From: Zunongwangia mangrovi
GTDB taxonomy: Bacteria > Bacteroidota > Bacteroidia > Flavobacteriales > Flavobacteriaceae
DNA length: 64,000 nucleotides
Assembly: GCF_900112105.1 (NCBI RefSeq)
Contig: NZ_FOKV01000002.1
Location: forward strand, 1-64,000
Reading direction: 5' to 3'
Shown in pieces: positions 5,909-15,376 of this stretch; position 1 is the first letter of the stretch, and each line of letters starts with the position of its first letter. Under the pieces are notes generated by a model. It was given only the letters and a program-made list of their open reading frames with translations. It made no database searches and was not told the origin of the DNA. Position numbers and translations under genes: made by a program.

Positions 5909-8233
5909 TTAATTATCCTTCTTTTTTCCGCCAAATAATCGTTTAAAGAAACCTTTTTTCTCTTTTTCCTCTTTCACCGGTTCATCCATATCAATCTCCT
6001 CAGGTTCGTCTTTTTTGCTGCCAAAAAGCTTTTTAAGGAAACTATCTTCTTTGGTAGGTTCACAATCTAGAAGTTCGACAACTTCGCTAGATGGTCTTTT
6101 AAAACGTGCATTGGTAATATCATTAAAATAAGAATCAGCATTCATTTTTTGCATCATCTTTCCAAAAATGGGTAAAGCCGAATTTGCGCCCTGGCCAATT
6201 CTCGTATTTCTAAAACCAATACGATGATCGTCACTTCCAACCCAGGTAACGGTTACCAAATTTGGAGTCACACCTACAAACCAGCCGTCTTTGTTGTTCT
6301 GAGTTGTTCCGGTTTTACCTGCAATATCGTTGTTTAATCCATAAGTATAACGCAGTCGTGTAGCGGTTCCTTCGTCTACCGTACCCTGCATCATATTCAC
6401 CATAACTTGTCTTGTTTCTTCTGAAAATGCTTTTTCTTGCGGTTCTGAAGTTTTAAATTCGGCCAACAAATTTCCTGAGCCATCTTCAATTTTAGTAATG
6501 TAATAAGGTTTTGAAGGGCGACCTGAATTCACAAAACTAGTATAGGCTTCGGTAAGTTCTTTCATGTTTATTTCCGCAGTACCTAAAGCAATAGAAGGAA
6601 CTTCAGGAAGATCTGAATCTATTCCCATTTGATGCGCTTTTTTAATAACATTTGGAATTCCTGCATCCAATAAAACTTTCACCGCAATGGTATTCATAGA
6701 ATGGCTAAGCGCATACTTCATGCTGTAATTAAGGTCTTCTTCTTCCTCTTCAGTTGATGCATTTGTTGGTTTCCAGCCGTCTTTATACGTAACCGCTCGT
6801 CCCGAATAATAAGTACAGGGTTCAATTCCCTTATCGATCGCTGCAGTGTATACAATTGGCTTAAATGTAGAACCAACCTGGCGCTTACTTTGCGAAACAT
6901 GATCGTATTGGAAGTATCTGAAATCTACACCGCCTACCCAGGCTTTCACTGCGCCATCTTTTGGATCTACAGAAAGTAAACCAGAATTTAAGAATTTTAG
7001 ATAATGTTTTATGCTATCTATCGTACTGGCTTGTCGTGTTACCGTTCCATTGTATTCGAAGAGTTCCATTTGTTTTTTCTTCTGAAGCTCTTTCATGATC
7101 TCTTCTTCAGAAAATCCATCTTCTTTTAAATTCTGATAAGCTTTAGATCGCTGAATTGCATCTTTTAAGATCGCATCGTTAGTTAACCAAGGTGCTCGGC
7201 TTCCGTAAGAATCTTCATGTTCCTTTTGCAAACTGGCCATGTGTTCTTTCATCGCAGCTTCAGCAACACTTTGCAATTTGTAATCTAAAGTGGTGTGAAC
7301 AATGAGTCCGTCTCTATAAATATTATATTTTTCGCCGTCTTTGTTTTTAATCGTATCTAAAACCTTGCTTAGATCTTTTCTTATTTGTTCTCTAAAATAG
7401 GGGGCAAGACCTTTCTTGTTGCTATAATTTTTATAATTAAGCACCAGGTCTTTTTTCATGTATTTATTTTTCTGCTCTTCAGATAAATAACCATATTTCT
7501 CCATCTGGGTAAGCACCACGTCGCGACGCAATCTACTTCGTTCTGGGAAAATTCTTGGATTATATCGATGCGAAGCCTTCAGCATTCCAACTAGCACAGC
7601 GGCTTCTTCAACATTAAGATCGTTTACATGCTTACCGAAGAATTTCATGGAAGCACTTTCAATTCCGTAGGTATTATCACTAAAAGGAACAGTATTAAAA
7701 TACAAGGTGATAATATCGTTTTTGCTGTAGATTTTTTCAATTCGCTTGGCCATAATGGCTTCCTGAAACTTATTCACGACAATTCCTAAAGCGCCATAAT
7801 CTTTTCTTCCGTAGATATTTTTAGCGAGCTGAAGAGTTATAGTACTACCACCGCCGGCACTTTCGTCCTGTAAAAGAATAGATTTGAAAAAAACACGTCC
7901 TAAACTGCGATTATCAATCCCGTTATGTTCGTAAAATCTGGCATCTTCAGTAGCGATTAAAGCTTCTATTAAAGGCTTGGGAAGATCTTTGAAGGTTATT
8001 GGCTGCCGATCGAAAATGTAGAATTTCCCAATCAATTTTCCGTCATTAGAAAGTATTTGGGTGGCTTTGTTTTGCTGCAGTTCACTAAGTTCTTCTCGGG
8101 AAGGAATATGGCCCCACATCCCAAAATAAACACTGGCAAAAAATAAAACAAACAGTGCAATTAAGCCTAAGATAATACGTAATGCCCATTTTAATTTGGG
8201 AGAGTTTTTAAGTTTCGACAGCATAGAATTCAA
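5909..8233 (-). CDS. penicillin-binding protein 1A, bifunctional peptidoglycan synthase
   Basis: The 774-residue class A PBP polymerises lipid II and crosslinks stem peptides on the periplasmic face of the inner membrane. A cytoplasmic N-terminus and one membrane helix (about 16-38) precede the GT51 transglycosylase, with ATEDARFYEHNGID (catalytic Glu near 96) and GGSTITLQLAKN (near 127-139). The transpeptidase carries the serine motif VGSTFKP (near 455), SHSMN (near 509) and KTGTT (near 641). All motifs are intact. The C-terminus is a lysine/acidic low-complexity tail with a repeated KKLFGSKK / KRLFGGKK segment, common in Bacteroidota PBP1A. It is transcribed alone. Confidence 0.95.
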   Translation of the reverse strand: MNSMLSKLKNSPKLKWALRIILGLIALFVLFFASVYFGMWGHIPSREELSELQQNKATQILSNDGKLIGKFYIFDRQPITFKDLPKPLIEALIATEDARFYEHNGIDNRSLGRVFFKSILLQDESAGGGSTITLQLAKNIYGRKDYGALGIVVNKFQEAIMAKRIEKIYSKNDIITLYFNTVPFSDNTYGIESASMKFFGKHVNDLNVEEAAVLVGMLKASHRYNPRIFPERSRLRRDVVLTQMEKYGYLSEEQKNKYMKKDLVLNYKNYSNKKGLAPYFREQIRKDLSKVLDTIKNKDGEKYNIYRDGLIVHTTLDYKLQSVAEAAMKEHMASLQKEHEDSYGSRAPWLTNDAILKDAIQRSKAYQNLKEDGFSEEEIMKELQKKKQMELFEYNGTVTRQASTIDSIKHYLKFLNSGLLSVDPKDGAVKAWVGGVDFRYFQYDHVSQSKRQVGSTFKPIVYTAAIDKGIEPCTYYSGRAVTYKDGWKPTNASTEEEEEDLNYSMKYALSHSMNTIAVKVLLDAGIPNVIKKAHQMGIDSDLPEVPSIALGTAEINMKELTEAYTSFVNSGRPSKPYYITKIEDGSGNLLAEFKTSEPQEKAFSEETRQVMVNMMQGTVDEGTATRLRYTYGLNNDIAGKTGTTQNNKDGWFVGVTPNLVTVTWVGSDDHRIGFRNTRIGQGANSALPIFGKMMQKMNADSYFNDITNARFKRPSSEVVELLDCEPTKEDSFLKKLFGSKKDEPEEIDMDEPVKEEKEKKGFFKRLFGGKKKDN

Positions 8234-8543
8234 ATAATTACGTACAAATAAACAAAGACTTAGAAAATTAACATTTTAATTTAAGGTAATTTTAAACAAG
8301 TTTTTTTAGTACATCATACCAGATCTTTAGGAACGGAATTTTTTATAATTTATTGGTACCATCAAAGGCTATAATAACTCTAAAATTGTCTCAAAATAAT
8401 TTTTTCTAACGAATGTCTCATGGGCTCGGCCTTAGATAGTTTACTATTTAAGTATATTGAAGAGATATAATGATAAAGTATCGTTAAGGCTAAAACCATT
8501 TTCAGGATTTTTCTTTATGTTCTTAAAAATTGAAAGAAAATCT
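8234..8543. other. intergenic region, divergent promoters expected
   Basis: This stretch separates the divergent PBP1A and GGCT-like genes. I see no gene, RNA or strong hairpin in it. A TTG-initiated extension of the downstream frame to 8457 is possible but encodes no conserved sequence. Confidence 0.4.
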
Positions 8544-9197
8544 ATGAGAAATTTTGAACGCGTTTGGTATGCTTGTTATGGATCTAACTTAATGGAAGAT
8601 CGATTTTTATGTTATATCGCCGGCGGCACACCCAAAGGTGCAAAACGTACTTATACTGGTTGTAATGATAAAGCCTTACCCAAGGCAAATAGATCTTACG
8701 TGATCGATCACGAATTATATTTCGCTAAAAGCTCCCATACGTGGAGTGGTGGTTCGGCTGCGTTTTTAAAACCTCAAAAAGATAAAACAGCACAAAGCTT
8801 TGGAAAAATTTATAGTATTTCGAAAGATCAATTTATCGATCTTGTAAAACAGGAAGTTGATCTTGATGGCGAATTATCCATAGATCCCGAAAATGTGATT
8901 CGCAATGGCTATTTAGATATAGACGCCGATGTGTGGTACGACCGAATCTTATTTTTAGGTTGGCACCAGGAAATGCCTATTTTTAGTTTTACGAATTCAA
9001 AATTTCTGAAGGAAGAGATCAATGCACCGCATCCATTATATTTAGAGAAGATCATTTCAGGATTACGTGAAACTTACAATTTTACTTCCGTAGAAATCAT
9101 TAAATACTTAGAAAATAAAACAGGAATAAAACAACACAAGATCGCTACAGATTTAAAGCAACTGGTTAACGAGGTTTTGGAGGAAATGAATGCCTAA
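8544..9197 (+). CDS. gamma-glutamylcyclotransferase-like (GGCT/AIG2-fold) protein
   Basis: With the ATG at 8544 the product is 217 residues and begins MRNFERVWYACYGSNL. The W-Y-x-x-YGSNL motif at the very N-terminus forms the substrate-binding loop of GGCT-like folds. Enzymes of this superfamily cyclise gamma-glutamyl groups to 5-oxoproline or remove gamma-glutamyl tags; the substrate here is not evident. The longer frame from a TTG at 8457 adds a stretch unlike the family and was rejected. No signal peptide is present, so it is cytoplasmic. It stands alone between a divergent PBP gene and the next unit. Confidence 0.7.
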   Translation: MRNFERVWYACYGSNLMEDRFLCYIAGGTPKGAKRTYTGCNDKALPKANRSYVIDHELYFAKSSHTWSGGSAAFLKPQKDKTAQSFGKIYSISKDQFIDLVKQEVDLDGELSIDPENVIRNGYLDIDADVWYDRILFLGWHQEMPIFSFTNSKFLKEEINAPHPLYLEKIISGLRETYNFTSVEIIKYLENKTGIKQHKIATDLKQLVNEVLEEMNA

Positions 9198-9320
9198 AGG
9201 AGCTTTTGTCCATTTTGTCAGAATATTTTTTTTGGATTGAGCTAAAGCTTATTGGTGACAGTGGCATTCTTTTATCAAAAGTTTAAAATTTTAAAAGATT
9301 ACAATGTCTTTATGGCTTAG

Positions 9321-9328
9321 TATATTTG
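9321..9328 (+). promoter_or_regulatory. candidate Bacteroidota -7 promoter element
   Basis: TATATTTG matches TAnnTTTG exactly and lies about 68 nt before the chosen start at 9396. No TTG was found at the usual -33 distance. Confidence 0.4.
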
Positions 9329-9395
9329 TTGTTTACGCGGTTTCTTTTAGTTGATCGAAAATAAAAAATTAGTCCTTTATAGAATATTAGATCTT

Positions 9396-10253
9396 ATGAT
9401 GAATAGAATTGTAGCAGCCATTGCCATAGGAATTTTAGGATTAGTAGCGATTATCTATTTTACGATGGATTTTCCGTTTAGCTTAGAACGCAAAGATTTT
9501 GAGCCAGAATATAGCGTTGAGCAAAAATGGGATATGCCCAATCGCCTGGAAGAAATCTCTGGGATGGATTTTGTAGATAACTATCGGATGGCAGCTATTC
9601 AGGATGAAGAAGGAATCATATTTATTTATAATCTTAGCACCAAAAAGATCGAAAGAGAGATCGATTTTGGAAAATCTGGTGATTATGAGGGCCTGGCAAT
9701 CGTAGAAAATGATGCTTTTGTGCTGCGAAGTGACGGAGTGATTTTTGAGGTCGATAATTATTTAGCCGAAAATCCTAATGTCACTAAATATGAAACCTTT
9801 ATAAAAGCTAAACATAACGCCGAAGGTTTGTGTGCAGATCTTAAAAACGATTGTTTATTGTTGGCCGTTAAAGACCGCGATCCTTTAAGTAATAATATTA
9901 AAGGAATTTATGCTTTTGATTTAAAAACGAAGAAGCTTTTGCAAACTCCGGCTTACGCGATCGACCTTGAAGATCCTATTTTCGAAAACGTAAAAACAAA
10001 AAATAAGCTTACGGTAATGATGCCTTCTGAAGTTAATATCAATCCAAAGACGGGCGAAGTTTATATTACCGATGGTCGAAACCCTAAACTTTTAATATTG
10101 TCGCCAGATGGAGACTCCAAAAAGTTATATTTATTAAAAAGAGAACAATTTTATCAACCTGAAGGATTAGCATTTCGCAAGAATGGAGATTTTTTCATTT
10201 CTAACGAAGGACATAGTGACCCGGCAAATATCCTAAAAGTTGATCTAAAATAA
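9396..10253 (+). CDS. SdiA-regulated-type beta-propeller protein, membrane anchored
   Basis: From ATG 9396 the protein has 285 residues. It starts with a membrane helix (VAAIAIGILGLVAIIYFTM) that anchors an extracytoplasmic domain. The rest shows propeller-like repeats seen in the SdiA-regulated/YjiK family: EEISGMDFV, YEGLAIV, HNAEGLCAD, PSEVNINPKTGEVYITDGRNPKLLIL and QPEGLAFRKNGDFFISNEG. The role of this family is not established; members bind calcium in some structures. A longer version from a TTG at 9351 is possible but less likely. Only three nucleotides separate its stop from the next ATG, so it forms an operon with the VTT membrane protein. Confidence 0.75.
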   Translation: MMNRIVAAIAIGILGLVAIIYFTMDFPFSLERKDFEPEYSVEQKWDMPNRLEEISGMDFVDNYRMAAIQDEEGIIFIYNLSTKKIEREIDFGKSGDYEGLAIVENDAFVLRSDGVIFEVDNYLAENPNVTKYETFIKAKHNAEGLCADLKNDCLLLAVKDRDPLSNNIKGIYAFDLKTKKLLQTPAYAIDLEDPIFENVKTKNKLTVMMPSEVNINPKTGEVYITDGRNPKLLILSPDGDSKKLYLLKREQFYQPEGLAFRKNGDFFISNEGHSDPANILKVDLK

Positions 10254-10256
10254 TTT

Positions 10257-10967
10257 ATGAAGAAAGATATAGAAACTGCCTCGGTAAGTAAAAGTAAAGC
10301 GCCATTGTATATTTCATTGGCGCTTGTCGCATCTATAGTAGCTTGCTATTTTTTAATTCCTTCTGCACAAGAGTTTATGGATAACGCATGGTCTGTGCTT
10401 ACCAGCGGAGACGAAAAAAGAATTACACAATGGGTAGACGGTTTTGGATGGTTTGGGCCGGTGATTTTAATTCTGGCTATGATCATTCAGATGTTTTTGA
10501 TTGTTATTCCATCTGTTGCTTTAATGGTGGTTTCCATAATTGCTTATGGGCCAATTTGGGGAAGCTTGATCGTTTTTGCAGCAGTATTTTCTGCTAGTAC
10601 GATTGGATACTTGATCGGTCGTTATTTTGGTCCTGTGATCGTAGAAAAGTTAATTGGTGAAAAGAACGAGCAAAAAATAGCCGACTTTATTGACGATTAT
10701 GGGTTTTGGGCTGTAATTGTAACCAGGATCAATCCGTTTTTATCGAATGATGCCATTAGTTTTGTTGGCGGAATTTTAAAAATGACCTATTGGAAATTTA
10801 TAGGAGCTACTTTGGTGGGTATTGCGCCGCTTACGATTTTTATTGCCATTTTAGGCCGAAGTACAGATCAGTTAAAATCTGGATTATTGTGGGGTTCGCT
10901 GGTAAGTTTGGCACTTTTTGGCGCTTACGTTTTTTGGGATAAGAAGAAAAGAAAAAAGAATGAATAA
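10257..10967 (+). CDS. TVP38/TMEM64-type VTT-domain (DedA-superfamily) membrane protein
   Basis: This 236-residue integral membrane protein has an N-terminal helix (about 18-36), then the VTT core: PSVALMVVSIIAYGPIWGSLIVFAAVFSASTIGYLIGRYFG, an amphipathic stretch, and RINPFLSNDAISFVGGILKMTYWKFIGATLVGIAPLTIFIAILG. The G-x-x-x-G-Y-x-x-GR and F-x-x-G-x-x-x-M-x-Y-x-x-F signatures are those of the SNARE-associated/DedA superfamily, linked to lipid scrambling or undecaprenyl-phosphate recycling. The C-terminus is a lysine-rich cytoplasmic tail. Cotranscription with the SdiA-regulated-like gene is implied by the 3-nt gap. Confidence 0.82.
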   Translation: MKKDIETASVSKSKAPLYISLALVASIVACYFLIPSAQEFMDNAWSVLTSGDEKRITQWVDGFGWFGPVILILAMIIQMFLIVIPSVALMVVSIIAYGPIWGSLIVFAAVFSASTIGYLIGRYFGPVIVEKLIGEKNEQKIADFIDDYGFWAVIVTRINPFLSNDAISFVGGILKMTYWKFIGATLVGIAPLTIFIAILGRSTDQLKSGLLWGSLVSLALFGAYVFWDKKKRKKNE

Positions 10968-11101
10968 GACCTAAACTGAAAAATATATGCTGAAATTATC
11001 AAATTTCGGTGGATTTTTTTTTAGGCAATTCAATAAGATATTCGATTAAAATCATCTTAATTTAAACCAAGCCAAATAGTATTACATCTCGATAATCGAG
11101 A

Positions 11102-11152
11102 AAAAATCGTCGGCTATTTTATCGATTTTGGATAATATAGCCGACGATTTTT
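11102..11152. terminator. strong bidirectional intrinsic terminator
   Basis: A perfect 16-bp stem (AAAAATCGTCGGCTAT, 11102-11117, with 11137-11152) and a 19-nt loop, with A and T tracts at both ends. It serves both the DedA-like gene and the convergent dipeptidase. A second small palindrome, TCTCGATAATCGAGA, abuts it at 11087-11101. Confidence 0.85.
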
Positions 11153-11188
11153 CTTCCCTCCTAGAGGATTCAAATTCAATACAAATAC

Positions 11189-12475
11189 TTATGCCTTCTG
11201 AATGTCTTTGGCAATCGCTTCAACTTCATCTAAAACGCGAAGTAGATTCTCTCCCCACAGTTTAGCGATCTCTTTTTCAGTATAACCTCTTTTTACCAAT
11301 TCCAACGTGACATTAAAAGATTCTGAAGCATCATCCCAGCCATCGATTCCGCCGCCACCGTCAAAATCTGAGCTGATTCCAACCTGATCGATTCCTACTT
11401 TTTCAACTAAATAGTCGATATGATCTACAAAATCTGAAACATCAACAGGGCTCACAGTTTCCTTTAAAGCTTCAACTTCTTTATCAGAATCTGTTACTAA
11501 TTTTCTATAATTCTCGATATATTTTTCTCTTGCCTCTTCATCAAGCTCACGAACATCTCCCCAAGACAGCATTTCGAAGCCCATTTCTTTGGCTTTCGCT
11601 TCGTAAACTTCAGTTTTTGCAGCATTAAAAGCCTCATGTTTTTCAGTATTCACATAAGAGCTAAAAGCCACGGTTTGGATCACTCCGCCATGCTTATCAA
11701 AAAGCGCCAGCAATTCATCATCTAAATTTCTGCTGTGATCACACAAAGCTCTGGCTGAAGAATGTGAAGCAATAAGTGGCGCTTTAGAAAGCTCGAACAT
11801 TTGTTTGATCGCTTCTTTAGAAGGATGCGAAACATCGATCATAATCCCTAAACGGTTCATTTCTTTGATCACTTCTTTACCAAGATCGCTTAATCCATTA
11901 TTTAGCCATTCGTCATCTGCTTCACCAGTATTCGAATCGCTTAACTGACTGTGACCGTTGTGTGCCAAAGACATATAACGAGCGCCAATATCATAAAATT
12001 TCTCTACATTTTTGATATCGGTACCAATTGGATAGCCGTTTTCTACGCCAATCATCGCTACTTTTTTTCCTTGCTTTACCAGTTTTCTCACTTCTTTAGA
12101 AGTTGTGGCAAGACCAATTTCATCTGGAGCAATTTCTTCTGTTAAACGGTGAATAGCTTCAAATTTAGAAATAGCATTATCGTAGGCTTTTTTATAACCT
12201 TCAGTATCCAGATCGCCCTGACCGGTGTAAACAATTAGCCAAGAAACATCTAAATCTCCTTCGTCCATTTTAGGAAGGTTTACCTGCGTATCAAGATCTT
12301 CGGTATAATTATGATCGTGGGTAAAGTTATTCACATTAATATCGTTATGCGTATCGATCGTGATCACTTTTTCGTGGATCTTTTTGGCTTTCGCCATCAA
12401 TTTTTCGTTGGTGTCTTGAGCAAAACCTGCTTGTGCAAAAAGTAAAGCAAACAGGCCAAGTTGTTTTATTTTCAT
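11189..12475 (-). CDS. M19-family membrane dipeptidase, exported
   Basis: The 428-residue zinc dipeptidase has a signal peptide (MKIKQLGLFALLFAQAGFAQ). The mature chain carries TIDTHNDI (His43, Asp45 as metal ligands), GVENGYPIG (glutamate ligand), MIDVSHPS and ASHSSARAL (histidine ligands) and GISSDFDGGGG. These are the landmarks of renal-dipeptidase-like enzymes, which cleave dipeptides, including D-amino-acid-containing ones, in the periplasm. Its size is larger than minimal M19 enzymes because of an acidic, lysine-rich insertion around 290-340. It is monocistronic and ends at a strong terminator. Confidence 0.93.
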   Translation of the reverse strand: MKIKQLGLFALLFAQAGFAQDTNEKLMAKAKKIHEKVITIDTHNDINVNNFTHDHNYTEDLDTQVNLPKMDEGDLDVSWLIVYTGQGDLDTEGYKKAYDNAISKFEAIHRLTEEIAPDEIGLATTSKEVRKLVKQGKKVAMIGVENGYPIGTDIKNVEKFYDIGARYMSLAHNGHSQLSDSNTGEADDEWLNNGLSDLGKEVIKEMNRLGIMIDVSHPSKEAIKQMFELSKAPLIASHSSARALCDHSRNLDDELLALFDKHGGVIQTVAFSSYVNTEKHEAFNAAKTEVYEAKAKEMGFEMLSWGDVRELDEEAREKYIENYRKLVTDSDKEVEALKETVSPVDVSDFVDHIDYLVEKVGIDQVGISSDFDGGGGIDGWDDASESFNVTLELVKRGYTEKEIAKLWGENLLRVLDEVEAIAKDIQKA

Positions 12476-12676
12476 AGTGAGTAAGTGGTTTAAGATCGTA
12501 AAATAGAAATAAAATTCGAGATCTCAACTCCTATTTTTAGATTCAAAAAAATGAGTTGGTTTTATAAAAAAATATTGAAAAATACACTTTAATATTTGAT
12601 TTTTTGATATTGAAATTGAGTGAATATTCAAGCTTATAATTTTGAAATTTTATGATTTACCAATTCAATTTTCGAT

Positions 12677-12684
12677 TACATTTG
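12677..12684 (+). promoter_or_regulatory. candidate -7 promoter element of the three-gene peptide-ligase operon
   Basis: TACATTTG fits TAnnTTTG and lies 21 nt before the ATG at 12706, leaving a short leader. No TTG sits at the normal spacing upstream. Confidence 0.45.
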
Positions 12685-12705
12685 CTTGATTATTTTCAAT
12701 TTTAA

Positions 12706-14157
12706 ATGAATAAATTTTTAGTGGTGAATCAGCCTGAAAAATGGCCGGTTCAGCTTGAAAATATTAGCATCATTGCGGCAAAAGATTATTTAACCAATCC
12801 TGTTTACGCGAAAATAAAAGGTGCCAGAATTTTCAACTTATCCAAAAATTATAGCTATCAGTCTAAAGGATACTATGTGTCTCTTTTAGCTGAAGCGCGT
12901 GGCCATTTGGCCATTCCAACGGTGAAAAACCTGGTAGATCTTAGAGAGCCTAAACTGGTAAAAGTAATTTCTGAAGAGTTTGATGACGTTATTCAGAAAT
13001 CACTAAAATCGATAAAATCTGCCGAGTTTGTGCTTAGTATTTATTTTGGGCAAAACGTAGCGCAAAAATACCGGGAGTTAAGTTCACTTTTCTTCAGGCA
13101 TTTCCAGATTCCTTTTTTGCAGGTAAAGTTTAGTTTCAGTAATAAATGGACGATTAAAAGCATAAAAGCATTGTCTGAATCTGAAATTCCGAAGGATCAT
13201 TTAGAGAGCATGTATGCTTTTGCAAGTGACTATTTTTCTAAAAAGAGATACGACACCGTTAAGCCCCAAGATTACGATTATGATCTGGCGATTTTGGTGC
13301 AGAAAGATGATTTAGCACCGCCGAGTAATCCAAAGGCTTTAAAGAAGTTCGTTGAAGTTGCCGAAAAGATGAATTTTTATGTTGAAATTATTTCACCTAA
13401 AGATCTATCAAGATTATCGGCTTTTGATGCACTTTTTATTCGGCAGAGTACAGAAGTTCATAATGAGGCTTATGCTTTTGCAAGAAAGGCGCAGCAGGAA
13501 GGTATTGCCATAATCGATTATCCAGATGCGATTTTAAAATGTTGCAATAAAGTGTTTATGGCCGAAGCTTTACAAAATGCAGGAATTCCTACGCCAAAAA
13601 CCATGATCATTCATAAAGAGAATAAAGACCAGGTTTTGGCTGAAATTGCCTTACCGGTGGTTTTAAAATCTCCAGATTCTACCTTTAGTTTTGGCGTAAA
13701 AAAGGCAAAAACCGAAGAAGAATACGTAGAATTGGTGACTAAAATGTTGAAGGAATCTGAGTTGGTGATTGCACAGCAGTTTACACCATCAGATTACGAT
13801 TGGCGCGTGGGAGTTTTAGACGGAAAAGCATTTTATGCCTGCAGGTATTATATGGCCAAAGGGCATTGGCAAATCTATAACTGGAGCGCTAAAAAGAAGA
13901 ATGATCAGGATGGCAACGCAGATGCGATGGCATTAGAAGAAGTTCCTGAAAAAGTCTTAGATTTAGCATTACGATCGGCTAAATTGATAGGTGACGGACT
14001 TTACGGTATCGATATTAAAGAGATCAACGGAGAAGCGATGGTGATCGAAATAAATGACAATCCAAATATCGATTTTGGGGTTGAAGATGCTTTTTACGGC
14101 GAAGAAATCTATAAATCTATTATCACAGCCTTAAAGAACAGGCTGGAAAAAAAGTAA
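12706..14157 (+). CDS. RimK-like ATP-grasp ligase with N-terminal RLAN domain
   Basis: The 483-residue protein has two parts. Residues 1-170 (MNKFLVVNQPEKWP..., YYVSLLAEARGH) match the RLAN domain found ahead of some RimK-type ligases. Residues 190-480 form an ATP-grasp fold: preATP-grasp segment, CCNKVFMAEALQNAGIPTPKTMII, the nucleotide-binding LPVVLKSPDSTFSFGVKKA, DWRVGVLDGKAFYACRYY and the metal-binding DIKEINGEAMVIEINDNPNIDFG. ATP-grasp ligases join an acylphosphate intermediate to an amine, often adding glutamate or another amino acid. It is followed after one nucleotide by a GCS2-like ligase, so the two probably act in one pathway. Confidence 0.85.
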   Translation: MNKFLVVNQPEKWPVQLENISIIAAKDYLTNPVYAKIKGARIFNLSKNYSYQSKGYYVSLLAEARGHLAIPTVKNLVDLREPKLVKVISEEFDDVIQKSLKSIKSAEFVLSIYFGQNVAQKYRELSSLFFRHFQIPFLQVKFSFSNKWTIKSIKALSESEIPKDHLESMYAFASDYFSKKRYDTVKPQDYDYDLAILVQKDDLAPPSNPKALKKFVEVAEKMNFYVEIISPKDLSRLSAFDALFIRQSTEVHNEAYAFARKAQQEGIAIIDYPDAILKCCNKVFMAEALQNAGIPTPKTMIIHKENKDQVLAEIALPVVLKSPDSTFSFGVKKAKTEEEYVELVTKMLKESELVIAQQFTPSDYDWRVGVLDGKAFYACRYYMAKGHWQIYNWSAKKKNDQDGNADAMALEEVPEKVLDLALRSAKLIGDGLYGIDIKEINGEAMVIEINDNPNIDFGVEDAFYGEEIYKSIITALKNRLEKK

Positions 14158-14158
14158 G

Positions 14159-15376
14159 ATGAGTTATCATATTTTTGAAGTTTACGGAATAGAGTTAGAG
14201 TATATGCTGGTAAATAAAGACCTGCAGGTAAATCCTATTACCGATAAGCTATTTATTGAAAAAACCGGAAGCATTACTTCAGATGTTGATAACGGAAAGA
14301 TCGAATGGAGTAACGAGTTGGTTGGGCATGTTGTTGAACTAAAAACTGCCGCGCCAACTGCTGTAGTTGAAGATTTAGATGTTCTTTTTGCTGAAAATAT
14401 CTCTGAGATCAACTCATTGCTAAAACCTTTAGAAACACAACTTTTACCAACAGCAGCACATCCTTTAATGAACCCGTTGAAGGAAACCAAGCTTTGGGAG
14501 CACGATTATAACGAGATCTACGAGCTTTATAATCAGATCTTTGATTGTAATGGCCACGGTTGGAGTAATGTGCAAAGTATGCATATAAATCTTCCTTTTG
14601 CAGATGATGCTGAATTTGAAAAGCTGCATGCGGCGATACGAATTTTACTTCCTATAATTCCGGCATTAAGTGCTTCTTCGCCAATTTTTGAAGGGCAGCT
14701 TACTGGTTTTATGGATAGCCGTATGGAGATGTATAAAACCAATCAGAAAGAAATTCCGCAGATGGCGGGAAAAGTAATTCCTGAGTGCCTTTACACTAAA
14801 GAAGATTATCATCGCGGTATTTTTGAGCCTATAAAAGAAGCGATAAAACCTTATGATAAAGAAGGGATTTTAGAACATCATTTTTTGAATTCGAGAGGGG
14901 CAATTGCACGCTTTGATCGTGGCGCCATAGAGATAAGAGTGATAGACCTGCAGGAATGCCCAAAAGCAGATCTTGCGATTGCTATTTTTGTGATCGAAGC
15001 TTTAAAAGCTTTGGTGAATGAACATTTTATTTCTTTAACTGAACAAAAATTGTGGAAAGAAGATGATCTATTGGATATTCTGAATATCGCTATTAAAGAT
15101 GCTGAAGTCGGGAAGGTGAAAAATGAAGATTATTTGATGATTTTCGGTTTAAAGAACGAAGCAAAAATTAGCGAAATCTGGCAGGCGATATTCGATAAAA
15201 TTCAGTCGAATTTTTCAGAAAAACATCGAAAAACTATAGAATTTCTGCTTAAAGAAGGATCACTTTCTACAAGGATCGTAAAAGCGCTGAAAAAAGACTA
15301 TTCCGAAGAAAAAATTAAAAGTATTTATTTAAAATTAGCCAATTGTCTATCTAAAAACCAATTATTTAACCCGTGA
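14159..15376 (+). CDS. GCS2-family carboxylate-amine ligase (glutamate-cysteine ligase-like)
   Basis: The 405-residue protein begins IFEVYGIELEYMLV, the GxExE metal/ATP motif of the glutamine-synthetase-like fold used by glutamate-cysteine ligase type 2 proteins. Further landmarks are SNVQSMHINLPF (substrate/ATP face), FEGQLTGFMDSRMEMY and the LNSRGAIARFDRGAIEIRVIDLQE block. The normal reaction of the family is ATP-dependent gamma-glutamyl peptide bond formation; the substrate here is open. It starts one nucleotide after the ATP-grasp stop and its stop overlaps the following GTG start, so all three genes are translationally linked. Confidence 0.85.
   Translation: MSYHIFEVYGIELEYMLVNKDLQVNPITDKLFIEKTGSITSDVDNGKIEWSNELVGHVVELKTAAPTAVVEDLDVLFAENISEINSLLKPLETQLLPTAAHPLMNPLKETKLWEHDYNEIYELYNQIFDCNGHGWSNVQSMHINLPFADDAEFEKLHAAIRILLPIIPALSASSPIFEGQLTGFMDSRMEMYKTNQKEIPQMAGKVIPECLYTKEDYHRGIFEPIKEAIKPYDKEGILEHHFLNSRGAIARFDRGAIEIRVIDLQECPKADLAIAIFVIEALKALVNEHFISLTEQKLWKEDDLLDILNIAIKDAEVGKVKNEDYLMIFGLKNEAKISEIWQAIFDKIQSNFSEKHRKTIEFLLKEGSLSTRIVKALKKDYSEEKIKSIYLKLANCLSKNQLFNP

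Noticed and set aside
8457-8543. Upstream TTG-initiated extension of the GGCT-like protein
   Set aside because: The added residues are unlike the family and the YGSNL motif belongs near the N-terminus, as from ATG 8544.
9351-9395. TTG start giving 15 more residues to the SdiA-regulated-like protein
   Set aside because: Two ATG codons at 9396 and 9399 directly precede the membrane helix and fit better.
11087-11101. Palindrome TCTCGATAATCGAGA as a regulatory operator
   Set aside because: It sits between two convergent genes beside a strong terminator, where an operator is unlikely.
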